A stretch of DNA of 64,000 nt from Helicobacter mustelae. Lineage in GTDB: Bacteria; Campylobacterota; Campylobacteria; Campylobacterales; Helicobacteraceae. The first letter of the stretch is position 1, and every line of letters starts with the position of its first letter. Positions 25,942 to 35,661 of this stretch are shown piece by piece. The position numbers and the translations under genes were made by a program. The notes under the pieces were generated by a model, which saw only the letters and a list, made by a program, of their open reading frames with translations, ran no database searches and had not been told where the DNA came from. Location of the stretch: NCBI RefSeq assembly GCF_900476215.1, contig NZ_LS483446.1:806001-870000 (forward strand). The letters are read 5' to 3'.

Positions 25942-27006
25942 TTAAAGATCATCTAGGAGGCTGGCAGCCTTGTAGAGATGATCTTTGTCAAAATGCGTAT
26001 AAATCCTGCTGGTGTCTAGGCTAGCATGCCCTAGAGTCTCTTGAACTAAAATGAGATCTTTATGCTTTTGATAAAGCAGGGTAGCAAAGGAATGACGCAG
26101 CATATGCGCACCCATTTTTTCTTTTTTGATGCCAGCATACTGCAAAATCGAGTCCACCATCCTATAGATGTAGGCCTGTGACAGGGGGGCGCCATGTTTG
26201 TTGCAAAACAAAAGATGATGCTCAATGGTTGGGATTTTAGCCCGCTCCGTGAGCCATTGTTTGAGATCTTCTTGCAAGACCCTTGGGCGCACCATCAAGA
26301 CCCGAGTTTTGTCCCCCTTGCCTCGTACATTGAGTAGATAAAAATCCCCCTCAAGTCTGAGATCTTTGAGGCCTAGATAGAGTGCCTCGCTGATGCGCAT
26401 ACCTGTGTAGATGATGAGTTTGATGATGGCGCGATCCCTGCAAAACATAGGTGTGCTGGGATAATTTTGCAGCGCATTTAAAAAGCCTTCAATCTCTTCT
26501 TTTTTGAGATAAGCAGGGAGTTTTGGGCTAGCGTTTTTGATGGGAATTTTTAGCGTGATTCCAAAGATGTAGGATTGTGAGGGAGCGATTTCATTTTGCC
26601 CATCGATGTAGCCAAAGAGCCCAAGCAGCGCGATGCGATAATTTTTGCGCGTCTGGGTGCTTAGAGCACTGGTATAAATGGCCAAAAAATCATTCAATAC
26701 CTCTTCATCGATTTCTTTGAGCGAGGAGAGATTTTTTTGTGCGATGTATTCATAGAATTTCATCAAAGGATTGGCATAGGTGTTGATGCCAATGAGGCCA
26801 GAGTTCCTAGCCATCTTGCAGATTTCTTGCAGTCTAGTGATACTAGGGACTTCATTTTGCAATGCCTCCAGGCACAGAAAAATCTTTTCTCTATTTTTTA
26901 CGAAGCGATTAGACAAAGTGGTGATTTTATTGCGCAAAAATCTACGCAGCCAATCAAGCAGATTTTGCGCAGGACTCTTGCTGGAAAGCTCTAGTGGATA
27001 TTTCAT
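25942..27006 (-). CDS. xerH: Tyrosine recombinase XerH
   Basis: 354 residues, close to H. pylori XerH, the single Xer recombinase that resolves chromosome dimers at difH. The N-terminal core-binding domain (to about residue 165) contains [19 protein letters not shown]. The catalytic domain has R204 in [11 protein letters not shown]230 in RGKGDK, H301 and R304 in HMLRH, H327 in LGHASL and the nucleophile Y336 in SRIYTH, so all active residues are present. The ATG overlaps the aroF stop (ATGA). No convincing difH-like site was found next to it. Confidence 0.95.
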   Translation of the reverse strand: MKYPLELSSKSPAQNLLDWLRRFLRNKITTLSNRFVKNREKIFLCLEALQNEVPSITRLQEICKMARNSGLIGINTYANPLMKFYEYIAQKNLSSLKEIDEEVLNDFLAIYTSALSTQTRKNYRIALLGLFGYIDGQNEIAPSQSYIFGITLKIPIKNASPKLPAYLKKEEIEGFLNALQNYPSTPMFCRDRAIIKLIIYTGMRISEALYLGLKDLRLEGDFYLLNVRGKGDKTRVLMVRPRVLQEDLKQWLTERAKIPTIEHHLLFCNKHGAPLSQAYIYRMVDSILQYAGIKKEKMGAHMLRHSFATLLYQKHKDLILVQETLGHASLDTSRIYTHFDKDHLYKAASLLDDL

Positions 27007-28367
27007 GAATCAGCTTTGGATTTCTTGGCTTTTTTGAGTAATTCTGCGATCAAAAAAGCAAGTTCGATGGATTGAGTGGCATTGAGCCTTGGGTCACACT
27101 GGGTGTCATAATTGTGCGCAAGCGTGTTTTCTGTGATGGCCTGCGAGCCCCCGATGCATTCTGTGACATTGGCCCCTGTCATCTCTAGATGGATCCCACC
27201 AGCATGGCTGCCAAAGCTTTGATGTATGGAAAAAAAGGATTGGATCTCAGAGAGAATGCTTTGAAAATCTCTTGTTTTATAGCCGTTGTTTGCCTTGATG
27301 GTATTGCCATGCATAGGATCACAACTCCAAAGGATGCTGCGCTTTTCTTTGAGCACGCATTCTAGCAGTTTTGGGAAACGCTCTTCTATGAGCTTTGCAC
27401 CCATGCGTACGATGAGATTCAGGCGCCCTGGCTCATTTTGCGGATTGAGGGCGTCACAAAGTCCCAAAATTTCTTCTTTGGTCGCATTGGGTCCGATCTT
27501 GACTCCGATGGGGTTTTTGACTCCGCGCAAAAATTCGATATGCGCGCCATCTAGATCCCTGGTGCGCTCCCCGATCCAAAGCATATGCGCAGAACAATCA
27601 TAAAAATCCCCACTCAAGCTATCCTCTCGCACCAACTGCTCTTCATAATGCAGCAGCAATGCCTCATGACTGGTGTAGAAATCCGTCTCTTTGAGTGCAG
27701 GGGTATTTTGGGGATTGATCCCACAAGCCTCCATGAAGCCCAGGGTCTCTGTGATACGATCTGCAAGTGCTTCATATTGCCTGCCAAAGGTATTGTTTTT
27801 GACAAAATCCAGATTCCATTGATGGACCTCTTTGAGATCTGCAAGCCCTCCTTGTGCAAAAGCACGCAAAAGATTGAGTGTTGCAGCACTTTGATGGTAG
27901 GCTTGCAGCATGCGTTTGGGATTGGCATCACGGCTAGATGCATCAAAAGTAGTATCATTGATAATATCGCCTCGGTAGCTAGGAAGAGAGACATTATTGA
28001 GTGTTTCTACTTCACTAGAGCGGGGTTTGGCAAATTGGCCTGCAAGCCTTCCTACTTTGATGATGGGACAGCTGCCTGCAAAAGTGAGAATCGCGCTCAT
28101 TTGAAGAATGATTTTAAACAAATCTCTAATGTTTATCGCGCTAAATTGAGAGAAGGATTCTGCACAATCCCCTCCCTGCAGCAAAAAGGCCTCGCCTTGG
28201 CTGGCTAGAGCAAAGGCCTTTTTGAGTTTGCGCGCTTCCCCTGCAAAGATCAAGGGAGGATAGCGCCTGAGCTCTTCTTCTATGCTTTGCAGGGACTCTG
28301 CATCTGCATAGATAGGGTGTTGTTTGATAGGAAAATCTCTCCAAGATTTAGGATGCCAATTTTTCAT
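27003..28367 (-). CDS. aroF: 3-deoxy-7-phosphoheptulonate synthase, class II
   Basis: 454 residues, class II (plant/mycobacterial-type) DAHP synthase, which joins phosphoenolpyruvate and erythrose 4-phosphate as the first step of the shikimate pathway. Signatures include [53 protein letters not shown] and [17 protein letters not shown]; the Cys, His, Glu and Asp metal ligands of the family are present in these. Length is typical of Helicobacter AroF. It is divergent from gatC and coupled to xerH downstream. Confidence 0.96.
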   Translation of the reverse strand: MKNWHPKSWRDFPIKQHPIYADAESLQSIEEELRRYPPLIFAGEARKLKKAFALASQGEAFLLQGGDCAESFSQFSAINIRDLFKIILQMSAILTFAGSCPIIKVGRLAGQFAKPRSSEVETLNNVSLPSYRGDIINDTTFDASSRDANPKRMLQAYHQSAATLNLLRAFAQGGLADLKEVHQWNLDFVKNNTFGRQYEALADRITETLGFMEACGINPQNTPALKETDFYTSHEALLLHYEEQLVREDSLSGDFYDCSAHMLWIGERTRDLDGAHIEFLRGVKNPIGVKIGPNATKEEILGLCDALNPQNEPGRLNLIVRMGAKLIEERFPKLLECVLKEKRSILWSCDPMHGNTIKANNGYKTRDFQSILSEIQSFFSIHQSFGSHAGGIHLEMTGANVTECIGGSQAITENTLAHNYDTQCDPRLNATQSIELAFLIAELLKKAKKSKADS

Positions 28368-28461
28368 AAAATTCCCTTAAAATTTTGTGGCTCTGCTTAT
28401 TAGAATGCGATCTTATCGCTTGCATGAGCTCGCTTTTTGCATCACTTGCATAAGCCCTCAT

Positions 28462-28542
28462 TGTAGCAAAATATGCTATAATCCCAGAATTTTTTTGGAG
28501 AATGTAGCAAAATATGCTATAATCCCAGAATTTTTTGGAGAA
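28462..28542 (+). repeat. Tandem duplication of the gatC promoter and leader
   Basis: Two adjacent copies, 28462-28502 (41 bases) and 28503-28542 (40 bases), are identical except for one T in a T7/T6 run. Each holds an extended -10 (TATGCTATAAT) and a Shine-Dalgarno-like TTTGGAGAA. The second copy ends five bases before the gatC ATG. The result is two promoters in tandem in front of gatC, with the first copy's ribosome binding site stranded. Confidence 0.9.
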
Positions 28543-28547
28543 TTTGA

Positions 28548-28829
28548 ATGGTTTTTGATGAAGAATTATTGGCAAAGTTGCAGCGTCTAGCAATGATAGA
28601 GATTGAAGAAGAGAAAAAAGAGCAAATCGCAAAAAATTTAAGCGATGTCACTGCATTCATGGATAATCTCAAACATGTGGATACTGATGGTATAGAAATC
28701 CATCACACCCAAAGCACACCATTGCGCCAAGATGTGATTAAGAAGGAAGGCTCCCTAGCACAAGAGGTGCTCAAACACGCCCCACAAGCACAGGATGGAT
28801 ATTTCATCGTGCCAAAAATCATCGAATAA
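28548..28829 (+). CDS. gatC: Asp-tRNA(Asn)/Glu-tRNA(Gln) amidotransferase subunit C
   Basis: 93 residues, the small subunit that stabilises GatA in the GatCAB complex, which converts mischarged Glu-tRNA(Gln) and Asp-tRNA(Asn) in Helicobacter. The family patterns LLAKLQRLAMIEIEEEK near the N-terminus, MDNLKHVDTDGI, and the C-terminal PLRQDV and GYFIVPKIIE are all present. gatA is in this window (55362-56714) but in a distant operon. It is expressed from a tandemly duplicated promoter and followed after two bases by the PAP2 gene. Confidence 0.95.
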   Translation: MVFDEELLAKLQRLAMIEIEEEKKEQIAKNLSDVTAFMDNLKHVDTDGIEIHHTQSTPLRQDVIKKEGSLAQEVLKHAPQAQDGYFIVPKIIE

Positions 28830-28831
28830 TC

Positions 28832-29485
28832 ATGATGGCACAAAAATCATGCAGGATGATCCCAATCCTGTGGGCTATTGGAATTGTTTTTTTTGCATTA
28901 CTGGGGTTGGTTGCAGTTGGAGTGATGCAGGGAAGAGAGTGGGTGCAAAGCACGGATTTATTTTTCCTTGATCTTGTGCGCAATCCTGCGCCGAGCTTTG
29001 GGGCGTGGCTTGATTTTGTGCAATTTAGCACTTGGTTTGCCCAATCCAAGCTCATCGCTCCCATAGCTCTGCTGATTGCTCTTTGGTGGGTGTTGCAAAG
29101 ACGCCTAGCTTTGGGGCTGTGGTTTTTTTCCAGTGTGTTGCTTGGTGAAATCGCACTAAAAATACTCAAACACATTTTCCAGCGCCCAAGGCCTGCCACC
29201 AATGGGGAGCTGTATCTAGCCCATGGCTTTAGCTTCCCCAGTGGCCACGCCCTAGCAGCCGCGCTTTTTTATGGTTTGTTGGCTTTTTTGCTGTGTTTTT
29301 CCAAAGCAAGCACGCGCGCAAAAACAGCTGGCGCTGTATTTTTACTTTTTTGGATTTTTTTGATGATGTATGATCGGGTGTATCTTGGGGTGCATTATCC
29401 CACAGATGTGCTAGGAGGGTTTTTGCTTGGCATGGGTTGGTCGTGTTGTTCTATGGGGCTTTATCTTTGGTTTCACAAGTTTTAG
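28832..29485 (+). CDS. PAP2-superfamily membrane phosphatase
   Basis: 217 residues with about five or six transmembrane segments. The three phosphatase motifs are visible: KHIFQRPRP (KxxxxxxRP), FPSGHALAAALFYG (PSGH) and DRVYLGVHYPTDVLGG (xRxxxxxHxxxD). Members act on lipid phosphates at the periplasmic face, such as undecaprenyl pyrophosphate, phosphatidylglycerol phosphate or lipid A phosphates; Helicobacter uses relatives (LpxE/LpxF) for lipid A, but the substrate here cannot be read from sequence. It follows gatC by two bases and is probably co-transcribed. Confidence 0.9.
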   Translation: MMAQKSCRMIPILWAIGIVFFALLGLVAVGVMQGREWVQSTDLFFLDLVRNPAPSFGAWLDFVQFSTWFAQSKLIAPIALLIALWWVLQRRLALGLWFFSSVLLGEIALKILKHIFQRPRPATNGELYLAHGFSFPSGHALAAALFYGLLAFLLCFSKASTRAKTAGAVFLLFWIFLMMYDRVYLGVHYPTDVLGGFLLGMGWSCCSMGLYLWFHKF

Positions 29486-30447
29486 CTTTTTTCCGCGAGA
29501 GTTTTAGCGCTCTTTGCACTATTTGTATAACGCCCCTCCACTCCTTGAGCGGGTTTTTCTTTTTCTCTCGATAAGCTCGAGGCCTCTTTCCCTCGCAAAA
29601 AAGGCTTTAACTCCTCCCCGCTCCTCTTATGCCCAAAAAATGCCGCCGCTTTTTTGGCAAAGAAGAGGAGAGCCTCGCTTTTCCACTTCTAGCAAAAAAA
29701 AGCGGAAGCACTTCTGCTTCCTTAGTTCTCTTTTTTTTGCACCACGAAGTGGGCGAGAGATTAGGACTCGTCATCTTAGTGGTCTTATAATAGCTTCAAA
29801 CATTCTGAAAAATTTCCCTGCAGACAGCGTTAGCTTCTGCGAAAAAAGTAGAGCATGTAGGGGTGGGGGATGGATAAGGGGGAGGGAGCGACTTTGCATA
29901 TTTAAGCCCCTCCCCCTTGTCAAAGAAAAAGAAGCAACCCCCGCAGGGGATAGAGAAACCCCCTCGAGTCATCGAGGGGAAATACAGAGACTGCAGCACA
30001 GGCGGTGATACAGCGCAAGATAAGCGAGGAAAGAAGTCTTGCGTTTATTGAGGAAAAAACCCTTCTGGGGCTATTGCAGAGAAAAAAACGCCCTAGCAGC
30101 CATGGAAAAAAAGCGTTTCTTTAAAACGGTGCAATAAAAAAATAAGTCTTTTGCGTAATAGAAGAAAAATGTGTTGGATTTAGTGCAGTAAGATCCTTGC
30201 CAGGGGGCGTAATTTGATCTACTCCCTGACCACCTCGCGTACTGCGCGGTAAGAATGCTCCGCGCGCATTTGTGTTTTTTTGCACCAAAAATGCGCAGAA
30301 ATAAACTAAAATAAATGCTTCCAAAAATCCAATAAAAACTTTGAGAAAGTGCCCAAGCGCGTTAAAACCAGAGAAAAGCCGCACTCAAAATCAACTAGGC
30401 GTCTAAAACAAATTAAAATCAAATGAAAATAAAGAAAGCGAGGTTTT
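29486..30447 (+). other. Non-coding stretch holding repeat copy 1
   Basis: No convincing gene. 29544-29983 is the first copy of a ~440 base direct repeat. The rest, 29984-30447, is low-coding sequence with many short A and T runs and no clear promoter or RNA gene; the frames present in it are short and not protein-like. Confidence 0.6.
29544..29983 (+). repeat. Long direct repeat, copy 1 (left of RM/glycosyltransferase cassette)
   Basis: About 440 bases that recur in the same orientation at 35993-36429 with long blocks of identity. Shared blocks include the CTTGAGCGGG start, a region around CCGCCGCTTTTTTGGC, a GGAAGCACTTCTGCTTCC hairpin (29704-29721), a hairpin of AAGGGGGAGGG (29876-29886) with CCCTCCCCCTT (29908-29918), and CCCCTCGA-GTCA-TCGAGGGG (29960-29979). 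The middle (about 29760-29845) is divergent between copies. Function unknown. Confidence 0.85.
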
Positions 30448-33400
30448 ATGCATAATTTCCCTTTTTTGAATAACAATCTCTTCACAAGCTACACCCTATT
30501 GATAGATTTTCCACAAATCTATGAATTTGAGAAAAATGCCACGCAGGCAAAAGAGGCATTTGAAGCCATCAAAGCCCTCTATCAAAAAGAAAAATTCCAA
30601 AGACAAAATGAACATCAATTCGAAGATGATTTCATTTCCAAAGTGCTTGAGGTCCTAGGCTGGGAAGTAATCCGCCAAGAGGAAAAAATCATCCAAGGAA
30701 AGCTGGATAAACCAGATTTCTTGCTTTTTGCAAGTAAAGAAGCAAAAGAGCAATATTTAAAAATCCCAAAAGAAGAGAGAAGGGCTAGCAATGAATTTAT
30801 TTCTGTGATCTTAGAATCTAAGGCCTATCATGTAGAAGTGGACAACAAAAAAATCAAAGACAATCCCCATTTCCAACTTTTGCGCTATCTAAGCAGTTTG
30901 AAGCTAGATTTTGGATTTCTTAGCAATGGCAGGGTCTGGAGATTTTATGATAATTCTAAGCTCAGTAGCCAAAAAATCTTTTATGAAATTCATTTAGAAG
31001 AGCTGCTAGAGAGAGGAGGGCTAGAAGACTTTCACTATTTCTATCATATTTTTCGTGCGAGCAATTTCACCAAAACTCCCGCAAGCCAAAGCAGCCTGAA
31101 TCAAATCCTAGAAAAAAACACATCATCCAAAATCGCCATAGAAGATGATCTCCAATCCCTCATCTATGGGATCAATGGCAAGGATTCTTTGTTTGAAAAA
31201 ATCGGCTCTTGTATCTATGAGAGAAATCCTGATGCAAAACTTTCAGACATCTATCAAAACACGCTTTATTTTGTTTTTCGCCTGCTTTTTATCGCCTATT
31301 TTGAAGATAAATTCGATTGCTTACTTTCCTTGCATTCCACTTTCAAAGACAAAATGAGTCTCTATAGGCTGCTAGAAGAGCTGCAAGCTCAAGACAAAAA
31401 GCAAAATTCTTTTTTGGGACTTGTGCGACTAGAAGAGATTTTTAGGATCTACAATGAGGGCAATCCCAATTTGGATATGCCCATCTTTAATGGTGGGCTT
31501 TTTGATGAGGCCAATGCCCCGCTACTCAAAACTCCCAAAATCTTTGATGATGAGGTTTTGTTCTCCATTCTAGATTCTTTATTCAATTACCAAAGTCAAA
31601 ACAACTCTTTTAGGCGCGATTATCGCACCTTGAGTGTCGCACATCTGGGCACGATTTATGAGGGGCTGCTGTCTTATTTTTTTGCTAGAGCAGAGGAGGA
31701 GATTTTTTATCTTGTGTATGCACCCAAAAAAGGAGGCAAAACTAGCTCTATTGAGGGTTATTTTGATAGCTATGATATGGCAAAGATTCAGAAAGATTGC
31801 AAAATCCACCGCACCGAGCAGTACAAAAAAGGGCAGATCTATCTCAAAAACACCAGCAATTCTCGCAAAAGCACCGCAAGCTTTTATACGCCAGAATCCA
31901 TTACAAAATTCTTAGTTCAATCCGCCTTAAAAGATAGGCTAAATGATTCCAATATCCTGCATTTCAAGATCTTAGATAATGCCTGTGGAAGTGGGCATTT
32001 TCTCATCACTGCATTGCAAGCCATCACCTCAATCATCCAAGAGGATTTTGAATCCTTCCCTGCGTTAAAAAATCTCTATGAACAAGAAAAGCAAAGCGTG
32101 CAAAAAAATATCACGCAATATATAGAGGGCTATGAAGCCGATGAAAGCGATATTTTAAAAAGGCTCCTGCTTAAGCGCGTGATTTTTGGAGTGGATCTCA
32201 ATCCCTTTAGCATCGAGCTTACTAAGCTCTCCCTTTGGATTGATAGCTTCATCTTTGGCACGCCTTTAAGCTTTTTGGAGCATCATATCAAATGCGGCAA
32301 TGCCCTCATTGGCACAAGCATAGAGGAATTTCAAGATTACTTGCATACATTGCAACAAAAGAGCCAAAGCCTCTTTATTGATCATTTTTTGCAAAGGTTC
32401 AAGGATCTAAGTGAGGTTTTTGTCAAGCTAGATTCTATCAAAGACACTACAGAGAGTGAAATCAAAGAGAGCAAAAGGCTCTATAGAGAGGAGATCCTCC
32501 CTACATTAGAAAAGCTCAATCTCTACCTCAATGCGCTGAATGCAAGAGATTTCATGAATGCAGAGGAAAAAAAGCTCTGGCTAGAGCTTAGTAGAAGTGA
32601 TGATATGGAGGCTCTCTGTGACGCCAAAGAATATGAGAGTTTGAGGCAAGCTATCCATGGCTATGCTAGGAAGTTTTCTTTTTTTAACTATGAGATTGAG
32701 TTCCCTGAAATTGTCCAAAATGATAGTTTTGTAGGATTCCAGGCCATTGTAGGCAATCCACCCTGGGATGAGACAAAGTTTAGTGATGCAGATTTTTTCC
32801 CGCAATATCAGAGCAACTACCGCACTCTGAAAAATAGTGAGAAAAAGGAGGTGCAAGAAAATCTACTGGCTAAAAGCTATATCAAAAAAGAATATCAAGA
32901 GACAAAGGCCTTCATAGATGCGCAAAATACCTATTACAAAGCACATTTTCCGCTAAATGCTGGCAGTGGAGATGGCAACTTGTTTCGCTTTTTTGTCGAG
33001 CGAAATCTCTCCCTCTTGGCTCCTAATGCGAGCCTAAATTATGTCCTGCCTAGTGCTTTGATGCTAGAAGAGGGAAGCTATGCCTTGCGCAAAGAGATTT
33101 TAGAAAACAAAAGCCTTGTGTATTTTTATAGCTTTGAAAACAGAGAGGGGGTATTTAATGACGTTCATCGTAGCTATAAATTTGCTTTGATGCAGGTAGT
33201 CAATGCCAAGTCAGAGCCAAGACACATGATGCAAACAATGTTTTATAAAACAAGCATTGAAGAAATCTATAATGAAGCAAACAAAATCCCGCTTACTCTG
33301 CAGGATATCAAGGCTCTAAGCCCCAAGCAACTCGCCCTGCAAGAAGTGCGAGGCAAGAGGGATCTAGAGATCTTGGCCAAATGCTATAGTGCCTTTGCCC

Positions 33401-34308
33401 CGCTGGATTTGCAGTGGCTTGATTTTCGCAGGGAATTAGATATGACATTGGATAAAGATTTGTTTCTAGAGGCTTATGAGCCAGGCTTATTGCCGCTCTA
33501 TGAGGGCAAGATGATCCATCAATTTCACGCAGAGTTTGCTAAGCCACAATATTTTTTAAATACTGCGGATTTTGATAAGCGACTCAGAAGCAAGGAGATC
33601 TATCGCTTGAAGCAGGATCTAGGCATCGATCACAAAGCATATGAGAGACTTTTGGCATCGCTGTATCCAGAGAGAGACAAAGAGGAAGCAGAAGATGCTT
33701 TCCTAGTCTATGAAAGAGAATTTTATCGCTTGGGGTATAGAAAAATTGCCAGGGATACGGATGAGCGAACATTGATTTTTTCGCTTTTGCCAAAGAATGT
33801 TGGTTGTGGTGAAAATATGTGGCAACATATACCCAAAGAATATAAGTTAGAAAATAATCAAATCACTCATCATAAAGTGAGCCATTTAAGAATCTGCTTT
33901 GCCTTAGGGATTTTTAACTCTTTGGTGGTGGATTTTATCGCAAGAGGCATGATACAAATCAATGTAAATAAAACTTACTTAGAGCGGATCCCGCTCCCCC
34001 AGCCAGATGATAGAGAAATTTTAGACAATGCAGTTTATTTCTCCATCGCCAAAAATGCCCTGCTCTTGCAGCTTTATAATGACAAAAAGGCGCATTTTGA
34101 AGAACTAGCCAAAGAACTAGGCGTAGATGGCAGTGAGATCCCAAGCACCCAAAAAGCCTATGACATGCTAAAGGCAAAGCAAGATATCACGATCGCCAAG
34201 CTCTATGGATTAGATAAAGAGGAGTTTTGCTATCTTTTGGAGTCTTTCAAAGTCTTGCAGAGCAAACAACCCCACACCATCGCCTGTCTCAAAGCCATGT
34301 GGGAATAA
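30448..34308 (+). CDS. Type IIG restriction-modification protein (Eco57I-like)
   Basis: 1286 residues in one chain, as in type IIG enzymes that carry nuclease and N6-adenine methyltransferase together. The N-terminus has a PD-(D/E)xK-like site: D90 in KPDFLLF and E123-x-K125 in LESKAYHVE. The methyltransferase part has motif I DNACGSGHFL near residue 510 and motif IV NPPW near 770 in VGNPPWDE. The C-terminal third should be the specificity domain. The gene is intact and full length. It lies between two long direct repeats together with a glycosyltransferase gene, suggesting it is part of an exchangeable cassette. The recognition site cannot be inferred. Confidence 0.9.
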   Translation: MHNFPFLNNNLFTSYTLLIDFPQIYEFEKNATQAKEAFEAIKALYQKEKFQRQNEHQFEDDFISKVLEVLGWEVIRQEEKIIQGKLDKPDFLLFASKEAKEQYLKIPKEERRASNEFISVILESKAYHVEVDNKKIKDNPHFQLLRYLSSLKLDFGFLSNGRVWRFYDNSKLSSQKIFYEIHLEELLERGGLEDFHYFYHIFRASNFTKTPASQSSLNQILEKNTSSKIAIEDDLQSLIYGINGKDSLFEKIGSCIYERNPDAKLSDIYQNTLYFVFRLLFIAYFEDKFDCLLSLHSTFKDKMSLYRLLEELQAQDKKQNSFLGLVRLEEIFRIYNEGNPNLDMPIFNGGLFDEANAPLLKTPKIFDDEVLFSILDSLFNYQSQNNSFRRDYRTLSVAHLGTIYEGLLSYFFARAEEEIFYLVYAPKKGGKTSSIEGYFDSYDMAKIQKDCKIHRTEQYKKGQIYLKNTSNSRKSTASFYTPESITKFLVQSALKDRLNDSNILHFKILDNACGSGHFLITALQAITSIIQEDFESFPALKNLYEQEKQSVQKNITQYIEGYEADESDILKRLLLKRVIFGVDLNPFSIELTKLSLWIDSFIFGTPLSFLEHHIKCGNALIGTSIEEFQDYLHTLQQKSQSLFIDHFLQRFKDLSEVFVKLDSIKDTTESEIKESKRLYREEILPTLEKLNLYLNALNARDFMNAEEKKLWLELSRSDDMEALCDAKEYESLRQAIHGYARKFSFFNYEIEFPEIVQNDSFVGFQAIVGNPPWDETKFSDADFFPQYQSNYRTLKNSEKKEVQENLLAKSYIKKEYQETKAFIDAQNTYYKAHFPLNAGSGDGNLFRFFVERNLSLLAPNASLNYVLPSALMLEEGSYALRKEILENKSLVYFYSFENREGVFNDVHRSYKFALMQVVNAKSEPRHMMQTMFYKTSIEEIYNEANKIPLTLQDIKALSPKQLALQEVRGKRDLEILAKCYSAFAPLDLQWLDFRRELDMTLDKDLFLEAYEPGLLPLYEGKMIHQFHAEFAKPQYFLNTADFDKRLRSKEIYRLKQDLGIDHKAYERLLASLYPERDKEEAEDAFLVYEREFYRLGYRKIARDTDERTLIFSLLPKNVGCGENMWQHIPKEYKLENNQITHHKVSHLRICFALGIFNSLVVDFIARGMIQINVNKTYLERIPLPQPDDREILDNAVYFSIAKNALLLQLYNDKKAHFEELAKELGVDGSEIPSTQKAYDMLKAKQDITIAKLYGLDKEEFCYLLESFKVLQSKQPHTIACLKAMWE

Positions 34309-34491
34309 GTTTTGTGCTTTTTGGTTTACAAATGCACTTCTTATGCTTTTTTATTTTCTTTGAAAAATCACAGCTTAGCTCTAAAATCTTATCATTATGT
34401 CTATAAATTAAGAATAGCGCGCTAGAATCAAGGGTTTTGTTTGAAAAATAGAGCAAAGCATCCCAAATATCACAATGAAGAAAGAGAAAAA

Positions 34492-35661
34492 ATGACCATC
34501 GGAATAGTAATTGATAGCTACAATGATAGAAGCAATGGCACTTCTATGACGGCTTTTCGTTTCGCAAGAGAATTTGTCAAAAAGGGGCATGAGGTTCGCA
34601 TCGTAGCCTGCAATGTAAGCAAGAGTATGAGCGATGAGGAGGATCTCAAGCTCTATCCCGTGAAGCAGAGATATATCCCCATCGTTACAGAGGTTTCTAA
34701 AAAACAGCATATGATTTTTGGCGCTCCTGATTTGGAGGTTTTGCAATCTGCTGTGGTGGGCTGTGATATCGTGCATTTTTATATGCCCTTTGCACTTGAG
34801 ATTGCAGGGATGCATCTCTGCAGAAGCCTTCGTATCCCCTATATCAGTGCCTTTCATGTCCAGCCTCAGCATATCAGCTACAACATGAATATGAATTTTT
34901 CTTGGTTTAATACCTATCTTTTCAAAAGATTTTATAAGCATTTTTATCGCTACACCCATCACATCCATTGCCCGAGTAAATTCATCGAAAAAGAACTCCA
35001 AAGGGAAAATTATGGAGGCAAAAAATACACCATTAGCAATGGCTTTTTTGGTGGGGATAGGGTGATGGCAGATCCTTATGAAGACTCCTTTTTTCACATC
35101 GCTTCAGTGGGAAGATTTTCCAAAGAAAAAAAGCAAGACATCATCATCAAGGCCATAGCAAAAAATCCCTATGCCGATAAAATCAAACTGCATTTGCATG
35201 GTGTGGGGCCGCGGGAGAAATATCTCAAAAATCTCTGCAATAAGCTGCTTATCAATAAGCCAGAATTTGGATTTATCGATAATGGCGCATTGCTTGAAAA
35301 ACTCGCAAAAATGCATCTTTATGTGCATGCAGCAAAGGTAGAGAGCGAGGCAATTTCTTGCCTTGAGGCCATATCTCTTGGAGTGGTGCCTGTAATCGCA
35401 GATTCAGAGACAAGCGCTACGGTGCAATTTGCCCTCGATCCTCTAAGTCTTTTTGAGGTCAATAATGTTGCAGATTTAAGCAATAAGATCACCTATTGGA
35501 TCGAGCATCCAAAGGAGTTGCTAGCCTATAAGCAAAAATATGCAGAGTCTGCGCTGCAGTATTCTCTAGACAAAAGTATTGAAGAAACCCTGGGATTGTA
35601 TGAAGAAGCAATCAGGGATTTTCGCGATCAGCCTGCCTTGTTTGATCGCATCAATGCATAA
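34492..35661 (+). CDS. cgt: Cholesterol alpha-glucosyltransferase (HP0421-like, GT4)
   Basis: A 389-residue GT-B, family GT4 protein. Close agreement with H. pylori HP0421 runs along the whole length: NGTSMTAFRFAREFVKKGHE at the N-terminus, QRYIPIVTEVSKKQH, QPQHISYNMNM, HIHCPSKFI, NYGGKKYTISNGF, VGRFSKEKKQ, and HAAKVESEAISCLEAISLG, which contains the nucleotide-sugar binding glutamates. HP0421 transfers glucose from UDP-glucose to host-derived cholesterol at the inner membrane face, making glucosides that help immune evasion and antibiotic resistance. Start ATG 34492 gives the family N-terminus; an in-frame TTG at 34441 is less likely. It sits in the same repeat-flanked cassette as the RM gene. 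Confidence 0.9.
   Translation: MTIGIVIDSYNDRSNGTSMTAFRFAREFVKKGHEVRIVACNVSKSMSDEEDLKLYPVKQRYIPIVTEVSKKQHMIFGAPDLEVLQSAVVGCDIVHFYMPFALEIAGMHLCRSLRIPYISAFHVQPQHISYNMNMNFSWFNTYLFKRFYKHFYRYTHHIHCPSKFIEKELQRENYGGKKYTISNGFFGGDRVMADPYEDSFFHIASVGRFSKEKKQDIIIKAIAKNPYADKIKLHLHGVGPREKYLKNLCNKLLINKPEFGFIDNGALLEKLAKMHLYVHAAKVESEAISCLEAISLGVVPVIADSETSATVQFALDPLSLFEVNNVADLSNKITYWIEHPKELLAYKQKYAESALQYSLDKSIEETLGLYEEAIRDFRDQPALFDRINA

Noticed and set aside
29514-30008. 164-codon plus-strand frame across repeat copy 1
   Set aside because: Same reason: repeat-derived composition, no family, no conserved reading frame in the second copy.
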